A DNA stretch of 64,000 nt from Pestalotiopsis fici W106-1. Lineage: Eukaryota; Ascomycota; Sordariomycetes; Amphisphaeriales; Sporocadaceae. Of the stretch, positions 23,747 to 35,568 are shown in pieces; positions within the stretch are counted from its first letter, which is position 1; every line of letters begins with the position of its first letter. The position numbers and the translations under genes were made by a program. The notes beneath the pieces were generated by a model. It saw only the letters and a program-made list of their open reading frames with translations, was not told the DNA's origin and made no database searches. The stretch is from NCBI RefSeq assembly GCF_000516985.1, contig NW_006917095.1, positions 1,055,449 through 1,119,448 on the forward strand, given 5' to 3'.

Positions 23747-24322
23747 GTTGATGTGTCTGCTCGAAAGACTGAGTAGTAATGAGTCGCAAGCGATTACAAG
23801 CCTTATCTCTTGAATGAAGTTGAGAACAAGACCTGGAAAACTGATCACTATCTTCAAGCATGTGGGGGCTGACAAAGTCAGTTTGCCGATTGGACGGCGC
23901 TATCTTAGGGTGTCTTGCTAGTATACATCAATAGCCTACATAGACAGTGACAGAATCTATCTTTTTTGGGACAGCGCTACCACTTCATATCATCTGCTCT
24001 TTGTTGAATGCCGACACGAGACTGTGCCTTCTTGTTCCAAGGCATATACCATCATGATTAATTATCTCATGCATGAAATGCAGCCAACTGAGGCTACGAA
24101 ACATAAGAGACCCCCGATTGTCTCGGCACGTAAGGGAGAAACTTGAGAGAAGAATTTGACGCATTCTAGTTTGGAGCATTCCGAGGTGCTTTATTTGGTA
24201 TCAAGTCTCAATCAATCCGCTACAAAAACGATGAGCATCCCTCTCGAGGCGGGATTCACCGAAGAATTATATAATATGAAGCTCGGATCAAAGCAAGGTC
24301 AAAATAGACGACACCCGTCTTT
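23747..24322. other. intergenic 576 bp
   Basis: Between the DUF4202 promoter side and the 3' end of the membrane-protein gene. No coding frame of note. Confidence 0.45.
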
Positions 24323-25755
24323 CTATGCGAGCTCCCTTAGCTCACCGTCCGGTCGACTGGCCGGCAACTCGGCAACTTGTCCGTACGGCTGGTTGTAGTG
24401 AGCATATTGACCAGCCTGCGCAGGATTATATGCCTGATACTGCTGCGGCTGGTGGACGCCCGCGGCCAGAGGCGGCGTGTGGGCGGGGGGTGGGGGGCTG
24501 CCAGTCGGACTGACGGATCCGGTCATCATGCTGTCGTACTGGGAAGGTTTGGGCGAATGAGGGTCGTAATACGTCGAAGGGGCCATGCTGGCGCGCGGGT
24601 CCTGGCCCGGCATGTAGGCTGCCTGGGGATAGCCGGCAAACTGCTGCGGAGATGCCTGGGCCATTTGCTGGCCGGAGCCGTACATGGAGTCGTGGGGTCC
24701 GGGACTGGGCTGCTGCGGCGGCGGGAAATAGCCATTGTTCTGGGCTGGCGGTGGGGGCTGCTGCTGCTGCTTGTTCTTATTGTGCTGGCGAATGAGGAAG
24801 AAGATGCCGAGGGCAAGTAATCCCAGGCCGGCAATACCTCCGACAACACCTCCAACAATGGCGCCGGTAGAACCTCCCGAGGAAGAAGATGCTGCTGCGG
24901 CAGCAGTCGAGGTTGATGTGCTTCCGCTACTGGTGGTTGACATCGACGATGAGGAGGCTGATGTGGAACCCGGAAGGCTGTCGTCGCCAGAGGTTGCCGA
25001 GCTTCGCGTCTTCGAAGACGTGTGAGTGGTTCTGGTTGTAGAGGAGCCGGTCAATGCGCTTCCCAGGATGGGAGCATAATACTCAACCGAGTAGACGCCG
25101 GCAGCATAGCCACAGCCGAGCGCGCTATATCCAGCGTACAAGGGGTCGTAGCTGTCATAAGAATATGTGACGCAGTTGGGATAATCTGACTCCGTGCTGT
25201 CGAGAGTGTAAGTGCTCCTGCCTATGGGCGCAATCTTGTTCTAGCATGCTTACCAAAAGAGCGTATAGTCTGAGTAGGTTCCCGAAAATGAGGCGGCAGA
25301 TCGCGAGGGAAGGCAAGAAGTATAAATATTGCAGTCATTAATGTCTGCAGAGGCGCAACATCCCATGACCGCATCCCAGTCATTAACAATACACTGCGCT
25401 GAGCCTTGGCAGACGACAGCGGCAGCTTTGATATCAAGAGTCAGTCAAGGTCGTTTTTTTGAGTATTGAGGAAAGAAAGCAACAGTGGATATTCCAGAAA
25501 GGACTTACAAGATGAGTATCCGGAATAGTATCCGCAAGTACTAGTGCCATCCCTCTTTCGCAGCTCCTTCTCGACTGCATTGGCTTCCGGAGCCGATGTT
25601 GGCTTCGGTGTCCAGCCCATGGGGTCCAGGTTCATGATTCCATCCGTTTCGCGCGCCGGTTCCCATCTCTCAGTCTCGGTGCCGCGCTTGACAAATTGTG
25701 CGCGTGCGACTGCAGCGACGCAGCCGAGGATTGTCAACCTCGAGATCGAAGCCAT
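24323..25755 (-). CDS. single-pass membrane protein with secreted Cys-containing domain, Ser/Thr stalk and Pro/Gln-rich tail
   Basis: Exons 25755-25509, 25425-25254 and 25196-24323 give 430 aa. A signal peptide (MASISRLTILGCVAAVARA) is followed by an ectodomain of about 165 residues with paired cysteines (CGYYSGY, VMGCCASADINDC, YTSCLP, ALGCGY). Then come a Ser/Thr-rich stalk at about 188-250, a Gly-rich transmembrane helix at about 252-275 (GAIVGGVVGGIAGLGLLALG) and a basic stop-transfer RQHNKNK. The cytosolic tail is rich in Gln, Pro, Tyr and Gly. This is the layout of fungal cell-wall stress sensor-like or mucin-like proteins, but no WSC domain is recognisable. For intron 2 I chose the acceptor at 25197, giving 57 nt and restoring a Cys; the nearer acceptor would leave a 36-nt intron, too short to splice. 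Ligand and signalling partner unknown. Confidence 0.8.
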
Positions 25756-28543
25756 TGTGTGATTGTCGCCTTGACTGCTTGTTTTCCACAATGCCGAGAG
25801 AGGGAGGGGAAAAAAAGAGCGGTGGTTGCCTTGGGAAAGAAGGAAAACCAGAGAAAAAAAGACGACAACGCGGAATGGCCAAGCAACGGCTGGGTAATGT
25901 TCCCCTCAGGAACTTTTATTCTTCTACATGCTGGGTAGATAATGTAGCTGCTAGGCAGGCAAGTAGTTAGATTGCTTACCCAGGTTCCATATGTCTAGCA
26001 AGGGCCGTTCGTTTGCAAGGACAAACGCCAAATTCTGCCTCAGCTGAGATGCAGCTCCACCATGACCACTTTTTTTCCTCTCCCAGCGGCCGCGTTCCGA
26101 GTCTCAATTTGTTTACTATCTGTTTATTCGCGTTACCATTGCTATTTCTTCTAGATATGTGTTCATGCCTCTATTCATGTTACTCGAATTGATTTCCCTC
26201 GCTCGTGTCTTCCAATCATCGAACCAAAAAGGAATCCCCCCTTATCCCCACCGCTTCGTTGAGGTTTCTCGCGATGTATCCCAAAATAGCTCCAAAAAAC
26301 TGGTTCGTTCGCGTTGGGGTGGGTTGTGGGGCACGCGAAACCTTTAACCTTATACCCAACTAAGCTTCAAGCAGATAAGCTAGCAGCTAAGGAAGCGAGC
26401 AGCTGAAAGGTTCCAGTCTTGGCAACGAGGTCGTCTTGTTGCTGATCCGTCCCAGAGACCAATGAGGAGTTGGCCTCATTTGCCAGGACCGTCGCCGGGT
26501 GGGTGACTGCCCTGGGCTAGCAAAAATAAGGGCATCCTTCGTTTTTTGACAGATCAACAGGCAAGCCGAATGAGTCTTGTTCATCTCTCTCTTTGGGTCT
26601 AGTCTGCACCAAATAGTCAGAGTGAGGAGCACCGCCGTGGGCCGAGTCATGAATGTGGAGGACGGAGACCCTGACAAATTGATCATGTCTTCCGTTCTCT
26701 TTTCAGGGAATGCTTATCTCCATTGAGAAAGACTGCTCTTCGGGTTGAAGTTCCACTACCATGGGGACTTTTTGGGTGTGGTTCCGTACCTGTGCAGATG
26801 ACTTTTGCTTTATAGTCAATATCGTGTCTCATCTTCAGCTTGACAAGCGACTAGTCAACTAGGTATTCTCTCAACTCCATTGCAAGCTTCTATCATATCA
26901 GTTAGGGCAATTGTATCGTATTCCTGTCAAAGGTGTACTTGTTTTGATTTTCAAGTCTTGTAGGAGCCCAAGCCAAGCACTAATTATTTCTCAACACGTT
27001 CCTAGGCATGCCAAATTCATGGAATGCTCAGTGGTGGTCGTGCGATGCCCGCGGTCTCTGATATTTCTGTTGTGCAAGTTCGCGACCACCTCAATATTGT
27101 TAGTATATAAAACTTCAGAAAAGTCTTTCTTTTTTTCCCCTCCCTGTTGTGCTACAGAGTAGACACTCACGTGTCCTAGTGATCAGAGTTTCATGGCCTC
27201 TTGAAAGGGATCAAGATGCTGCGTGACGTATCAGACACGTCAAAACCGTTGCAAGAATTAACACACATCAGACGATTGCGGCGTTGCTGCTGCTACGTGC
27301 AGGATCAATTCGCAAGGGGGAAAACACACATGTCTGTTTCACGGGAAATGTCACCCACGTTCCGGAGGAGGGGAAAAAAAGACTTAAATGCAACCGAGTC
27401 CCCGCCCCAAGCCGCTGGTATCACCTTCCCACGCGCCGTCCCTTTCTTTCTTTTCTACAAAAGCACGCGTTTGGCCTTACCGGTCGCTCAGAAGGAAAAA
27501 AGACCGGGATTAAACACATTGTGGGACAAGAGCTTTGCCGGCTGCAGGTCACCGGTCGCCAGAGAGAGTCCGACTCGCGAGAATGTTACACGAGAGCCTT
27601 TGGGGGTGGGTTTTCGAACTTGGCTAAATGCTTACTGCATCTAATACCATCACCGTCCTTCTGGAGTATGAAGAGACCCCCCTGCTCATATGAAGATGCC
27701 TGCTGGGAAATCTAGAGGTTATATCATGTGTGTATGCGATCTTTAGACTGAGTCCGCCTGATCTAGATTTTTCACTTACTTGTGGCTTGCGCCGGCAGTA
27801 GCGGCATTGCGGGTAGATCTACAGATATCCGAGACAAGGATTTGTTTGCTGGCGAATAGCTGTTTCCTTTGCGGCGGTTCCTGCTTGCGCCACAGGGTTG
27901 CATGAAGGACAAACACCGCAATTCCTCAAGTTGGTTTTCTTTCTATGCACGTGAAGTAGCAGTGGTCTGCATCGATAAGGGGCCAGACTACCAGCTAAAA
28001 TTGCACTTCCACGCATTGAAAGAAGATGGTAGTCTGACTTAGTACTTGAAGAAACGAGAAGAAACGAGTCATTCGCTTGATGAGACACTTGGTGTGCTTT
28101 TGGTGCGAGGCTCGGGTTCAATGGGCGAGAATGTATTGGCACAACTCCCATAAACCCTTGGTTGGGGCGTATAAGCCGGAATTCCCATCAAGCATAGAGA
28201 TACAGAATCAGCATTTTCAACCAAGCTTACCTATTCTCTATTGACTACCAATATCATATGAAGAAAGGGAAACTGACTAAAAAGGAAAAGATTAAACGAT
28301 CAATTTGTCGATGAGCCTTCACGAATAAAGGGTTGCTTTTCCAGTCGAAACGCTGTTGTCAGCTTCATTGGAGTTCTCACTTGATAGCTATACGGCACCG
28401 GTACGCACACTTCTGGCCGGCTGGTGAGTGTTTACTTGATCTACCCATGACAGTATGCATCGGACACATTGCGCTTCCATAATCCCAAAGTTATAAATAT
28501 CTTCGGTTGTCCGTAATTTAGTGGCGGGATTAGCAGATGCGAT
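25756..28543. other. 2.8-kb region without a supported gene
   Basis: ORFs of 83-147 codons occur around 27.2-27.7 kb on the plus strand and 27.8-28.2 kb on the minus strand. They overlap in several frames, lack coding-like third-base preference and show no recognisable motif. The left 300 bp are the promoter and leader of the membrane-protein gene. Confidence 0.45.
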
Positions 28544-31280
28544 TTAGACAGAAGTACCAGCCATCGAAAACGATGTCCACAGGTCGAACGCTTGTCGGTC
28601 GGCTTGTTGCCACTCAGTACAGCCGATTAATTCCAGCTCTGACATCAGGATAGTGTTCGGGATATGATGGGTACGTGAAACGAGGTACCATGTCTCATAA
28701 GAAGAGCTCTGTGTGAGAGCTGCAGCAAATGAGTATATAGAATGTCTCAGACCAGGTGATTGGTGCCAGAGGTCAGGCGATATCACCTAGTCACGTATTT
28801 GAGACAAGCTTTTTATCTTCCGTGTATGGTCTCGATCACGCACACGAAATCGGCACGCTGTCGGTATCCTTGTCGGAGCCGCCATGGGATGAGTGTAGGG
28901 AAGCCCACTGGCTATGACGGACTGCCCTAAGGAGGCTGAACTCGGCTATCGAACTCTGCAGACGCCATTGCGAATAGTTGAGTGATTGCTTTGCAGCCGG
29001 GATCCGGATATCCGCTGCAGAGTCTGCGTTATTGAGCTTGATATCGCCGACGAAAACTGCCAACACGTATACTGGCGAATCAATCAGAAAAAGAATTCGG
29101 TAGGAGAGGCAGTCAGTCATGAACGAGAGGTTTGATAGGATGGATCATGATAGCGATCTACCTCGACATCGCTGTACATGCCTGGACTCCATATCATTGG
29201 GGCACATGTAAGTTTTCGGCTTGCCGAGGGAGTGCGAGTAATACCAATAGTCTGTGCTGAGTCTTGTCGACCTTATTGGCTTCGGGAAGAGGACAAAGAG
29301 TATTTCCATCAATGGGAGTTCATAGCGAAGCTCGGCTGTTTCTTTGTTCAAGAATAGTCCCCATTCCTCATCCATTCCCGAAACTAAAGACAACAAAAAG
29401 AACAGAGGGGTACTCACCGGTGAAGGAATAATGATAGTCAGCAAAATTGATGAGGCAGCCAAGCTACAAGTCGGGATGCAGTCGGGGGATGGAAGATCTC
29501 TGTGTATAAAGAAACACACCCACACTGATCCACGGATCTGCAGCCATGGCGGCACTACTGACGGATATCATTGGAACCGCGTCCAATCCGCACGATGGCT
29601 GTAATGGCATACTCATATTTGAGTTGTCCAACAGAGGCTGCAATGATCTCTATTGGCTCACCATTCGCAGTCGATATAGATTTACCGTCTCGTAAAAGTA
29701 GCAAAAGAGAGAGCGCAAATTGTCATGTATGAAGCGGCCACGCCGACATGAAGATCGAGAGCCGATCACTCTCACGGTAAACCAATAATGCTTCTACAAA
29801 AGCGTCATGGCCAAGGAAGCCTAGGACACAGTGTCGGCAACCCATGTCAATGTTTTTAGATGGGGTAGAATTTCGAGCAGAAGATCCAAAGTACGTACCG
29901 TTTCTTTCACAAAATGAGTTGATTGATGTAACCATGGATGAACTTAGTGCCATGGTCAAATCGAGACATAACGTCTATGCGAGATTGCCGAGATGTTAAA
30001 GTGACGCGGTTTTTACCAGACCCTTGTCTTTTGACAGGTACTCAAAGTGAGGAGAGCGTCGTTGCTTTTTCTGCTCCTTTATGCTACCTGTGCCCTCGCT
30101 TGCAAGTTGCGCCGCGATACCAGCAAAACCTTATCGTATAGCCGCGACCCGAAGTCGGGCGGCAGGAATAAAATGCAGAGAGTTGAAGAAACAATGGCGA
30201 AAAAACAGCTGTGACGCGCGGCATCTGCTGCAGCGGGAGATGGGGGGGAAAAATCAAGAGTAACGGCCCGGATTGAAGCTCCCTCATGTGATGATCATAT
30301 CGTAAATCTTCCAGTATCTGGTGTGAAGCGGTTGTTTGGTTTTGCGGGTCGGATGCTGCCGGTAGGTGGCTTTGCAGCAAGTACTCGAAACGCCTAAGTC
30401 CGAAGACTTTGGCATAGTCTGGGAGATCGCCAAGGGGCTGACGGGCACCGGGAGGTAGCCGGCCTCGCATGCAGATGCGGAACGCCCGAAGGGAGGGAAG
30501 ACACGGTTGATCAGGAACGGCTAGGTATGTACGTAGTATGTCTTCCACCTGGTATCATCGGCATGACCAAATCCAGACATGGAACAGGCTTTTTCTTTCT
30601 CATCTTGGTCATTTTTTGAGGACCCTTGACATGGTAATAAGGCCAGATATGGAATAATTTTTTTGGCAGAATATGAAATGTGAGAAGAGGAAAAAAAAAA
30701 GTTGACCATATGCAAGCTGCATACCTAGGAATGTGCCCCAGGGCCGACAATCCTGGAGAATATAGTTTGTAATGCGCTCGTGCGATACTTTGCGTAGTCC
30801 CCTTGATGGTAAGCAACTATTGTGGACATTCCTGGGTCATGATCGTCCATCATAGCCCTACAAGACCAGGGGTTTGAATTGATGGTTACGAATTCCAGTG
30901 ATTGCATGTAGGCGCCCAGGAACTCGGGAGTCGTCGATGCGCTCGGCTGAGCTCGGATTTGTCATGATATTGCCGTAACGTCACAGCCCGACTTTGCAGC
31001 TGCAGTTTCTTCGAGATGGAAGCGCGTTCGTTCAATGGTGCAAAAGTCTTTGGGCGGAATGTGGATTGATGGCTGCTGCGGGCGAGGCCGCCGGCAGACG
31101 TTGCAGATCGCCTTGTCCGTGTAGCTTTGGTGCAGTACCGGGTACCCGGAAGGAGAAGCTGTATGTCTCACCGATGAGAGACTTGAGCGGCAGCCCAACA
31201 CTTTGCACATCCATTGCCCAGATAGGTCAAAGAACCTTGCAATCGATACCAATGTCCCAAGACTGAATTCTTGGGTCCAT
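28544..31280 (-). pseudogene. decayed multi-exon gene of unknown function
   Basis: Several protein-like segments run in order on the minus strand. From 31280 they are: a start MDPRIQSWD; an exon with YTDKAICNVCRRPRPQQP; after an in-frame TGA at 30964-30962, the same frame continues (TPEFLGAYMQSLEFVTINS) and ends at TAG 30727-30725 directly before a GTATGC donor; a 150-codon frame with LPDYAKVFGLRRFEYLL; then three C-terminal blocks (WGLFLNKETAELRYELPLM; VFVGDIKLNN; YLVSRTHHIPN) that join over plausible introns such as 29072-29161. The TGA cannot be removed by any intron of usable length. One apparent intron (29384-29417) is only 34 nt, and the N-terminal segments lie in different frames. No family recognised. 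The CGA-to-TGA and CAG-to-TAG type stops fit C-to-T changes but repeat-induced mutation is not shown. An intact gene with odd splicing is the alternative. Confidence 0.5.
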
Positions 31281-33335
31281 CACAAGCAAAGATGTGTAGG
31301 ACGGAAAAGAAAAGGGAAAACACCCATACTGCAGCGCATACATACTAGGTACACGCGGACATCAGGGAAATTTTCATAGAGGGCGGGGGCTAGGTAGCTT
31401 GGACAGTAGCCTTCGGCTGCTTGTTTGAAGGAAGGAGCTTTGAGATGTTCCCGGACTACTACTACAGTACGTATGCCCTTTGTGTCTACGTATTACATTA
31501 CTACATACTCCAATTGATGAAATAGATGGATTTCCAGGGTCCAATGCGCCCATGCTAATGCTTGCCGCTGCGCCGGGGCGGCGTTGCACTAACTAATCCC
31601 CAAAGGACAGCCTGTCGGACGCTGTGCCGTCATCTATAGTGCTACTTTTAGGCTAGTGTGGGCAGCCCTCATCTTACTATCCCTCCATACCTGAGATGTA
31701 AACTGCACGACACGCGAAATGAAAGAAGAAAAAGAAAATAAAATCACAAACTAATCGACTCGAAATAGAGAAGGGTCCGCCTCAACAGCAGGGAGAGAGT
31801 ACCATTGAAAAGAGAAAGGAAAATTTCCGAGTTTGTGACATTAAAATGTGATTACTCAGCCCATAGCAGTCCGGCAAAACTGAAGTCCATCATGTTCATG
31901 GTGCAAAGCTGCCATTTACAGCAATGCAGCTGCTCACCAATGGATATCTACAATCCCGTGTCTATACTCTAAGTCAAGATCGAGATTGATCAAAACTCCT
32001 ACTCCGATTGGCCACTGCTAACGATGATGCGTGGATGCATCATGGACAGTTCTACTTCTTCCGCGGGACAAAAACATGCTCGTTCAATGGAACAATCGGA
32101 TGTGAAAGATGGGAATAAGAAACCCTCTATTTCGAAGCTGTCCGGTAGTCAGCCAACCTAACGAAGCCGCCGGCCATGCAGGGAGCGAGCTATCGGTAGG
32201 TAGGAATGTACAAACGTAGTATAGTGGAGGCCATGGAACGGCGACATGACCCTACTAAGCCTACCTTCTATTGCTTACCAGCCATACCTCAGTAACCTGG
32301 GTAGTAGGTACTTTGTAGTCCCTGTGCTTTTTTTTTTTTTGCTAAACGCAACCGTAACGTCGCCTTGGTTTTTTTTTTTTTTTTTCTTGTTCCCTCCCTA
32401 ATTGCTCAATCCCTCTCCCTCTCTCATACACACAAGGAGCCCTTGCAGGCCAAACATACCTATTGCCTACCGACCAACCTCAACCTCTCACCCTAACGTA
32501 CCTTGTACCCATGGTTTTTCTCCGCAGCAGCCGGCATCTTGCGACTGCCAACCAGGAACATTTTGTCCCTCCCCTCGAGTGAGTGGCGTGACGCAGAAAC
32601 CCAGACAGATGGACGGGCGGCTCTTTTTCCCTGGCCGTCGGTCATGGTTCAGCTGCTGGATCCCGACCCTGCCCCGGTCTCTGCTTCCCACCCACCCCCC
32701 TAGAACCCGTCATTTTTCGCTTTTCTTTCTATGAAAATGTGTGCATCCATCTTTACCTTCAAGGCAGGCTGATCTAGACTGAAAGAGGAATGATAGCAGA
32801 AGAGGCCACCCCCAGCCCAGCCCACCCTGCGCCGACCAACAACAAGTATATATAATACTGAACCTTGCCAGAATCCCATTGCTCTCACACCCGAGGCTCT
32901 GGTAACCCCCATTGCTATGTCTTCGATTCGGGGACGGCGTCGGCAGTAAGTAGTTAGACACTTCGGCCGGTGATCTCATGCGGCTCTAAGCGTGAAAAAG
33001 GAACGAACCTGGTAAGTAAACTCGCCTGGCCGACTGGCTGGTCTGCAAACCACTGAACCTACTACCTACATACATGCAACGCATACATAACTTCATTGCT
33101 CCACTCTCAACGGCTTGACATTCAAGGTCAGACTAACAATAACCTTGGGTCTTACAAGTCCCTCTCTCTAGTGTTATTAGACACATCGAGGCCGCTCGCC
33201 ATTATACAAACCCCATCGAGCAGGATAAGACATTTCTCTGCTCGGCAGCAACCCTTGGCAGACCAGTTCGAACCAAAGGGAGAAGAAAAGAAAACTCAAT
33301 TTCATGTCCTCGAAACGCCAATTACGGATATAACT
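31281..33335. other. 2-kb region upstream of the orphan gene
   Basis: No supported gene. Contains two T homopolymers (T13 at 32328-32340 and T17 at 32369-32385) and a pyrimidine-rich block from 32.38 to 33.3 kb that is probably the promoter and 5' leader of the gene starting at 33336. Confidence 0.45.
32328..32385. repeat. two T homopolymers, T13 and T17
   Basis: T runs at 32328-32340 and 32369-32385, separated by 28 bp, about 1 kb before the orphan gene. They could act as nucleosome-excluding promoter tracts; this is inference. Confidence 0.6.
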
Positions 33336-34181
33336 ATGGCGTATCATCCTCACGGCGGCGGCGGTGGCGGCGGCAGTGGACCCTCATCTTCATCTTCATT
33401 CGCAATGCCGTTTTCTCAGGGCAGATCTCGTAACTCGCCTCAGCCATCTTCATCCACGACCCGCGGGCATGGAGGAATGCCTGATTTTGGCCATTTCCAG
33501 CCAAGCCCAATGCTTGGGCTGCAGGATGGCCAATTTGATATTTTTGAATGGTACCCACAGTTCCAATCCTGTCTGAGGTACTTTTTGGATCACGCACAAT
33601 TCAGCGGTCCCGTACAAGCCGTGGCCGCCTTTGTGAATATACAGTTGCCCTATCAGCGTTCTCATCACCTCGCGCTGTCATCAAGATCAGGAAGCTCTCC
33701 TTCGGCGATACCATCGCCCTCACCGCGGGCTGGTGGGACAATACCACTGTCGAGTTCCTCGGGCAGCCTTGCAACTTTGACCCCGTACATCCGACGTCTT
33801 GTGGCAACTGGGTTTGATTTTCCGGGAGTGCTCCATGGGTTTTTCGGGGATGATTGGGTGGCAGGAGTAGGTCAAATGCACGAGGTCGAGCGCCGGAACT
33901 ATCTTTTTGCAGCAAAGAGTGCGTGCTGGCTTGACGTCAAGCGTCACTACGATGAGGGCGAGGGACAAACTGTCCCCTTTCTCCGGCCGTTGCAGCATTC
34001 GACAGAGGAGGAGATTGCCAACGCTGATTCGCACTGGAGTGAGTGGTTAGCCATGCAGGACTGGCTTATAGGGCCAAGATCACTGGACAACCTTGAAGGA
34101 TCGGGCACCAGCAACTCGCCGCCGCGTTTTAAGCGGGAACCCCCAGACGACAGGCATGGTCGCTACCATGTTGTTGACTAA
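33336..34181 (+). CDS. conserved-looking ascomycete protein of unknown function, 281 aa
   Basis: Single exon of 281 aa from ATG 33336; the frame is open further upstream but starts there at a non-ATG codon and reads through a low-quality leader. The N-terminal 55 residues are low complexity (Gly8 run, Ser5, SSSTTRGHGG). Then come a compact aromatic-rich block near 60-115 (FDIFEWYPQFQSCLRYFLDHAQF…VQAVAAFVNIQLP) and a second block near 150-245 (LTPYIRRLVATGFDFP, GVLHGFFGDDWVAGVG, RRNYLFAAKSACWLDVK, WSEWLAMQDWLIGPRS). A Ser/Pro-rich spacer separates them. The C-terminus is charged and disordered. No signal peptide or membrane helix. I have seen similar proteins in Sordariomycetes annotated without a proven role, and I assign no function. 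Confidence 0.75.
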   Translation: MAYHPHGGGGGGGSGPSSSSSFAMPFSQGRSRNSPQPSSSTTRGHGGMPDFGHFQPSPMLGLQDGQFDIFEWYPQFQSCLRYFLDHAQFSGPVQAVAAFVNIQLPYQRSHHLALSSRSGSSPSAIPSPSPRAGGTIPLSSSSGSLATLTPYIRRLVATGFDFPGVLHGFFGDDWVAGVGQMHEVERRNYLFAAKSACWLDVKRHYDEGEGQTVPFLRPLQHSTEEEIANADSHWSEWLAMQDWLIGPRSLDNLEGSGTSNSPPRFKREPPDDRHGRYHVVD

Positions 34182-35568
34182 TACTAGGCAATGCTCGTTT
34201 ATACTGCGACGAAAGGCTCGGATTCTTGAACCAATCTGACAGCTCTTCTACTTGACAGTCATACTCACCAAGATCTTGCCAAAGATGACCTCGTACTATC
34301 CACATGACAAAGACGCATATGGGCAAGGTATGTGAGAATCAACCAGGGTGACAATACATGGGCTCGCCAGACGGGAAATAAAGGAGAGCATGGAATATGT
34401 GCTCTGCTTGAGTTTTGTAACCTTTATTGCCCATACCAGCCTTAACGGAGACAGTCTCAAGCAAGGCCACCGAGAATGGACAAGACAAATCTCGGTTTTG
34501 TTACAAGTTGTGGTGTAGTATAGGCTATTACAACTAGCGTCCCGAGGGCCCCCAGGAATATGGTTGAATGAACTACACTATTACAATTCAGCAGCTAATG
34601 ACGCCATGCATTCGTTCGTGTGTTGCAAGATTCCAAATTCCTCCCTGATCCATGCTGACCATATTACCTCGGCCACCATTTCGCTCAAACACATCCCCGT
34701 CTACAAGTCACCGATGTAAGGCTTCCCGCTCCCAGCCGCACTAGACTTGCCATCGTGTCAATGAACAAACCCAGCATTCCCTTCGAGACGGCTGCGTATC
34801 GAGGGTGCTACCGAAGACCGATGACGCTTGAGACTGAGCGGTTGCAGCGCTGACGAAGAATCTGGCAAGAGAGTGCACATCATGTTAGTCCGTTACAGGA
34901 CTCTTGTCCGACCAAGACACGTTCCGGTACCTGCAACCTGCATGCGGTCTCGAACTTAACGATGCCATTCGCGAGGCAACCAGGTCGTCGGCCTCACCTC
35001 CGCATCGCATAGGGGACCCCTAAAAGCGCCACATTGGCAGGGTACCTCCGGCGACAGTCTGATAGGCTCATCGGCTGTAGCGAATCTAGGCCACACTTCG
35101 GCTAGCTCTTTGCATTGCGCCCACCTTGGTCCAGGGTACATTAGCTGCTAGAAATCTACCTTGCACGCTTGTAGGTACCTTAACAATTAGCACTAGCTGC
35201 TAATGAAGAAGCAACATCCCACTACCGGTACCTCAATCCGCGTACCCCAGCAAAGCAGCAAACAGCAGTCAGCATGCGACACACCACCAATAATCGCATA
35301 CATTGTAACCTAGCACGGTCGGCTCCCCAGCACTGTTTTTGTCTGCCCACCACACCCAACTTTTAGTTGCCTCTCAGCCTCGCGAGGCTTTCGAGCTGTT
35401 GCACTTCATTTCGATGCGCCTCAGCTTCGACTATTCATACCGAGGACATTTCGATTCCCGTCTGCTACTCTGTACAACTGAGCACAGGTCAAATGGTTTT
35501 GAGAAGATAAGGAAGAGTCCGGTGTAGCGGGCATCAGACACGCGGCTGCCGCAACGCAGCTGTCCACA
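34182..35568. other. 1.4-kb intergenic region
   Basis: Between two plus-strand genes. No coding frame of note. The last 400 bp hold many GGTACCT-like oligomers and are the presumed promoter of the Mediator gene. Confidence 0.45.

Noticed and set aside
25218..25253. 36-nt intron as the second intron of the membrane-protein gene
   Set aside because: Too short to splice; the acceptor 21 nt further on gives a normal 57-nt intron and restores a cysteine.
27201..27715. Two plus-strand frames of 147 and 143 codons in different phases
   Set aside because: No motif, random-looking composition, mutually overlapping.
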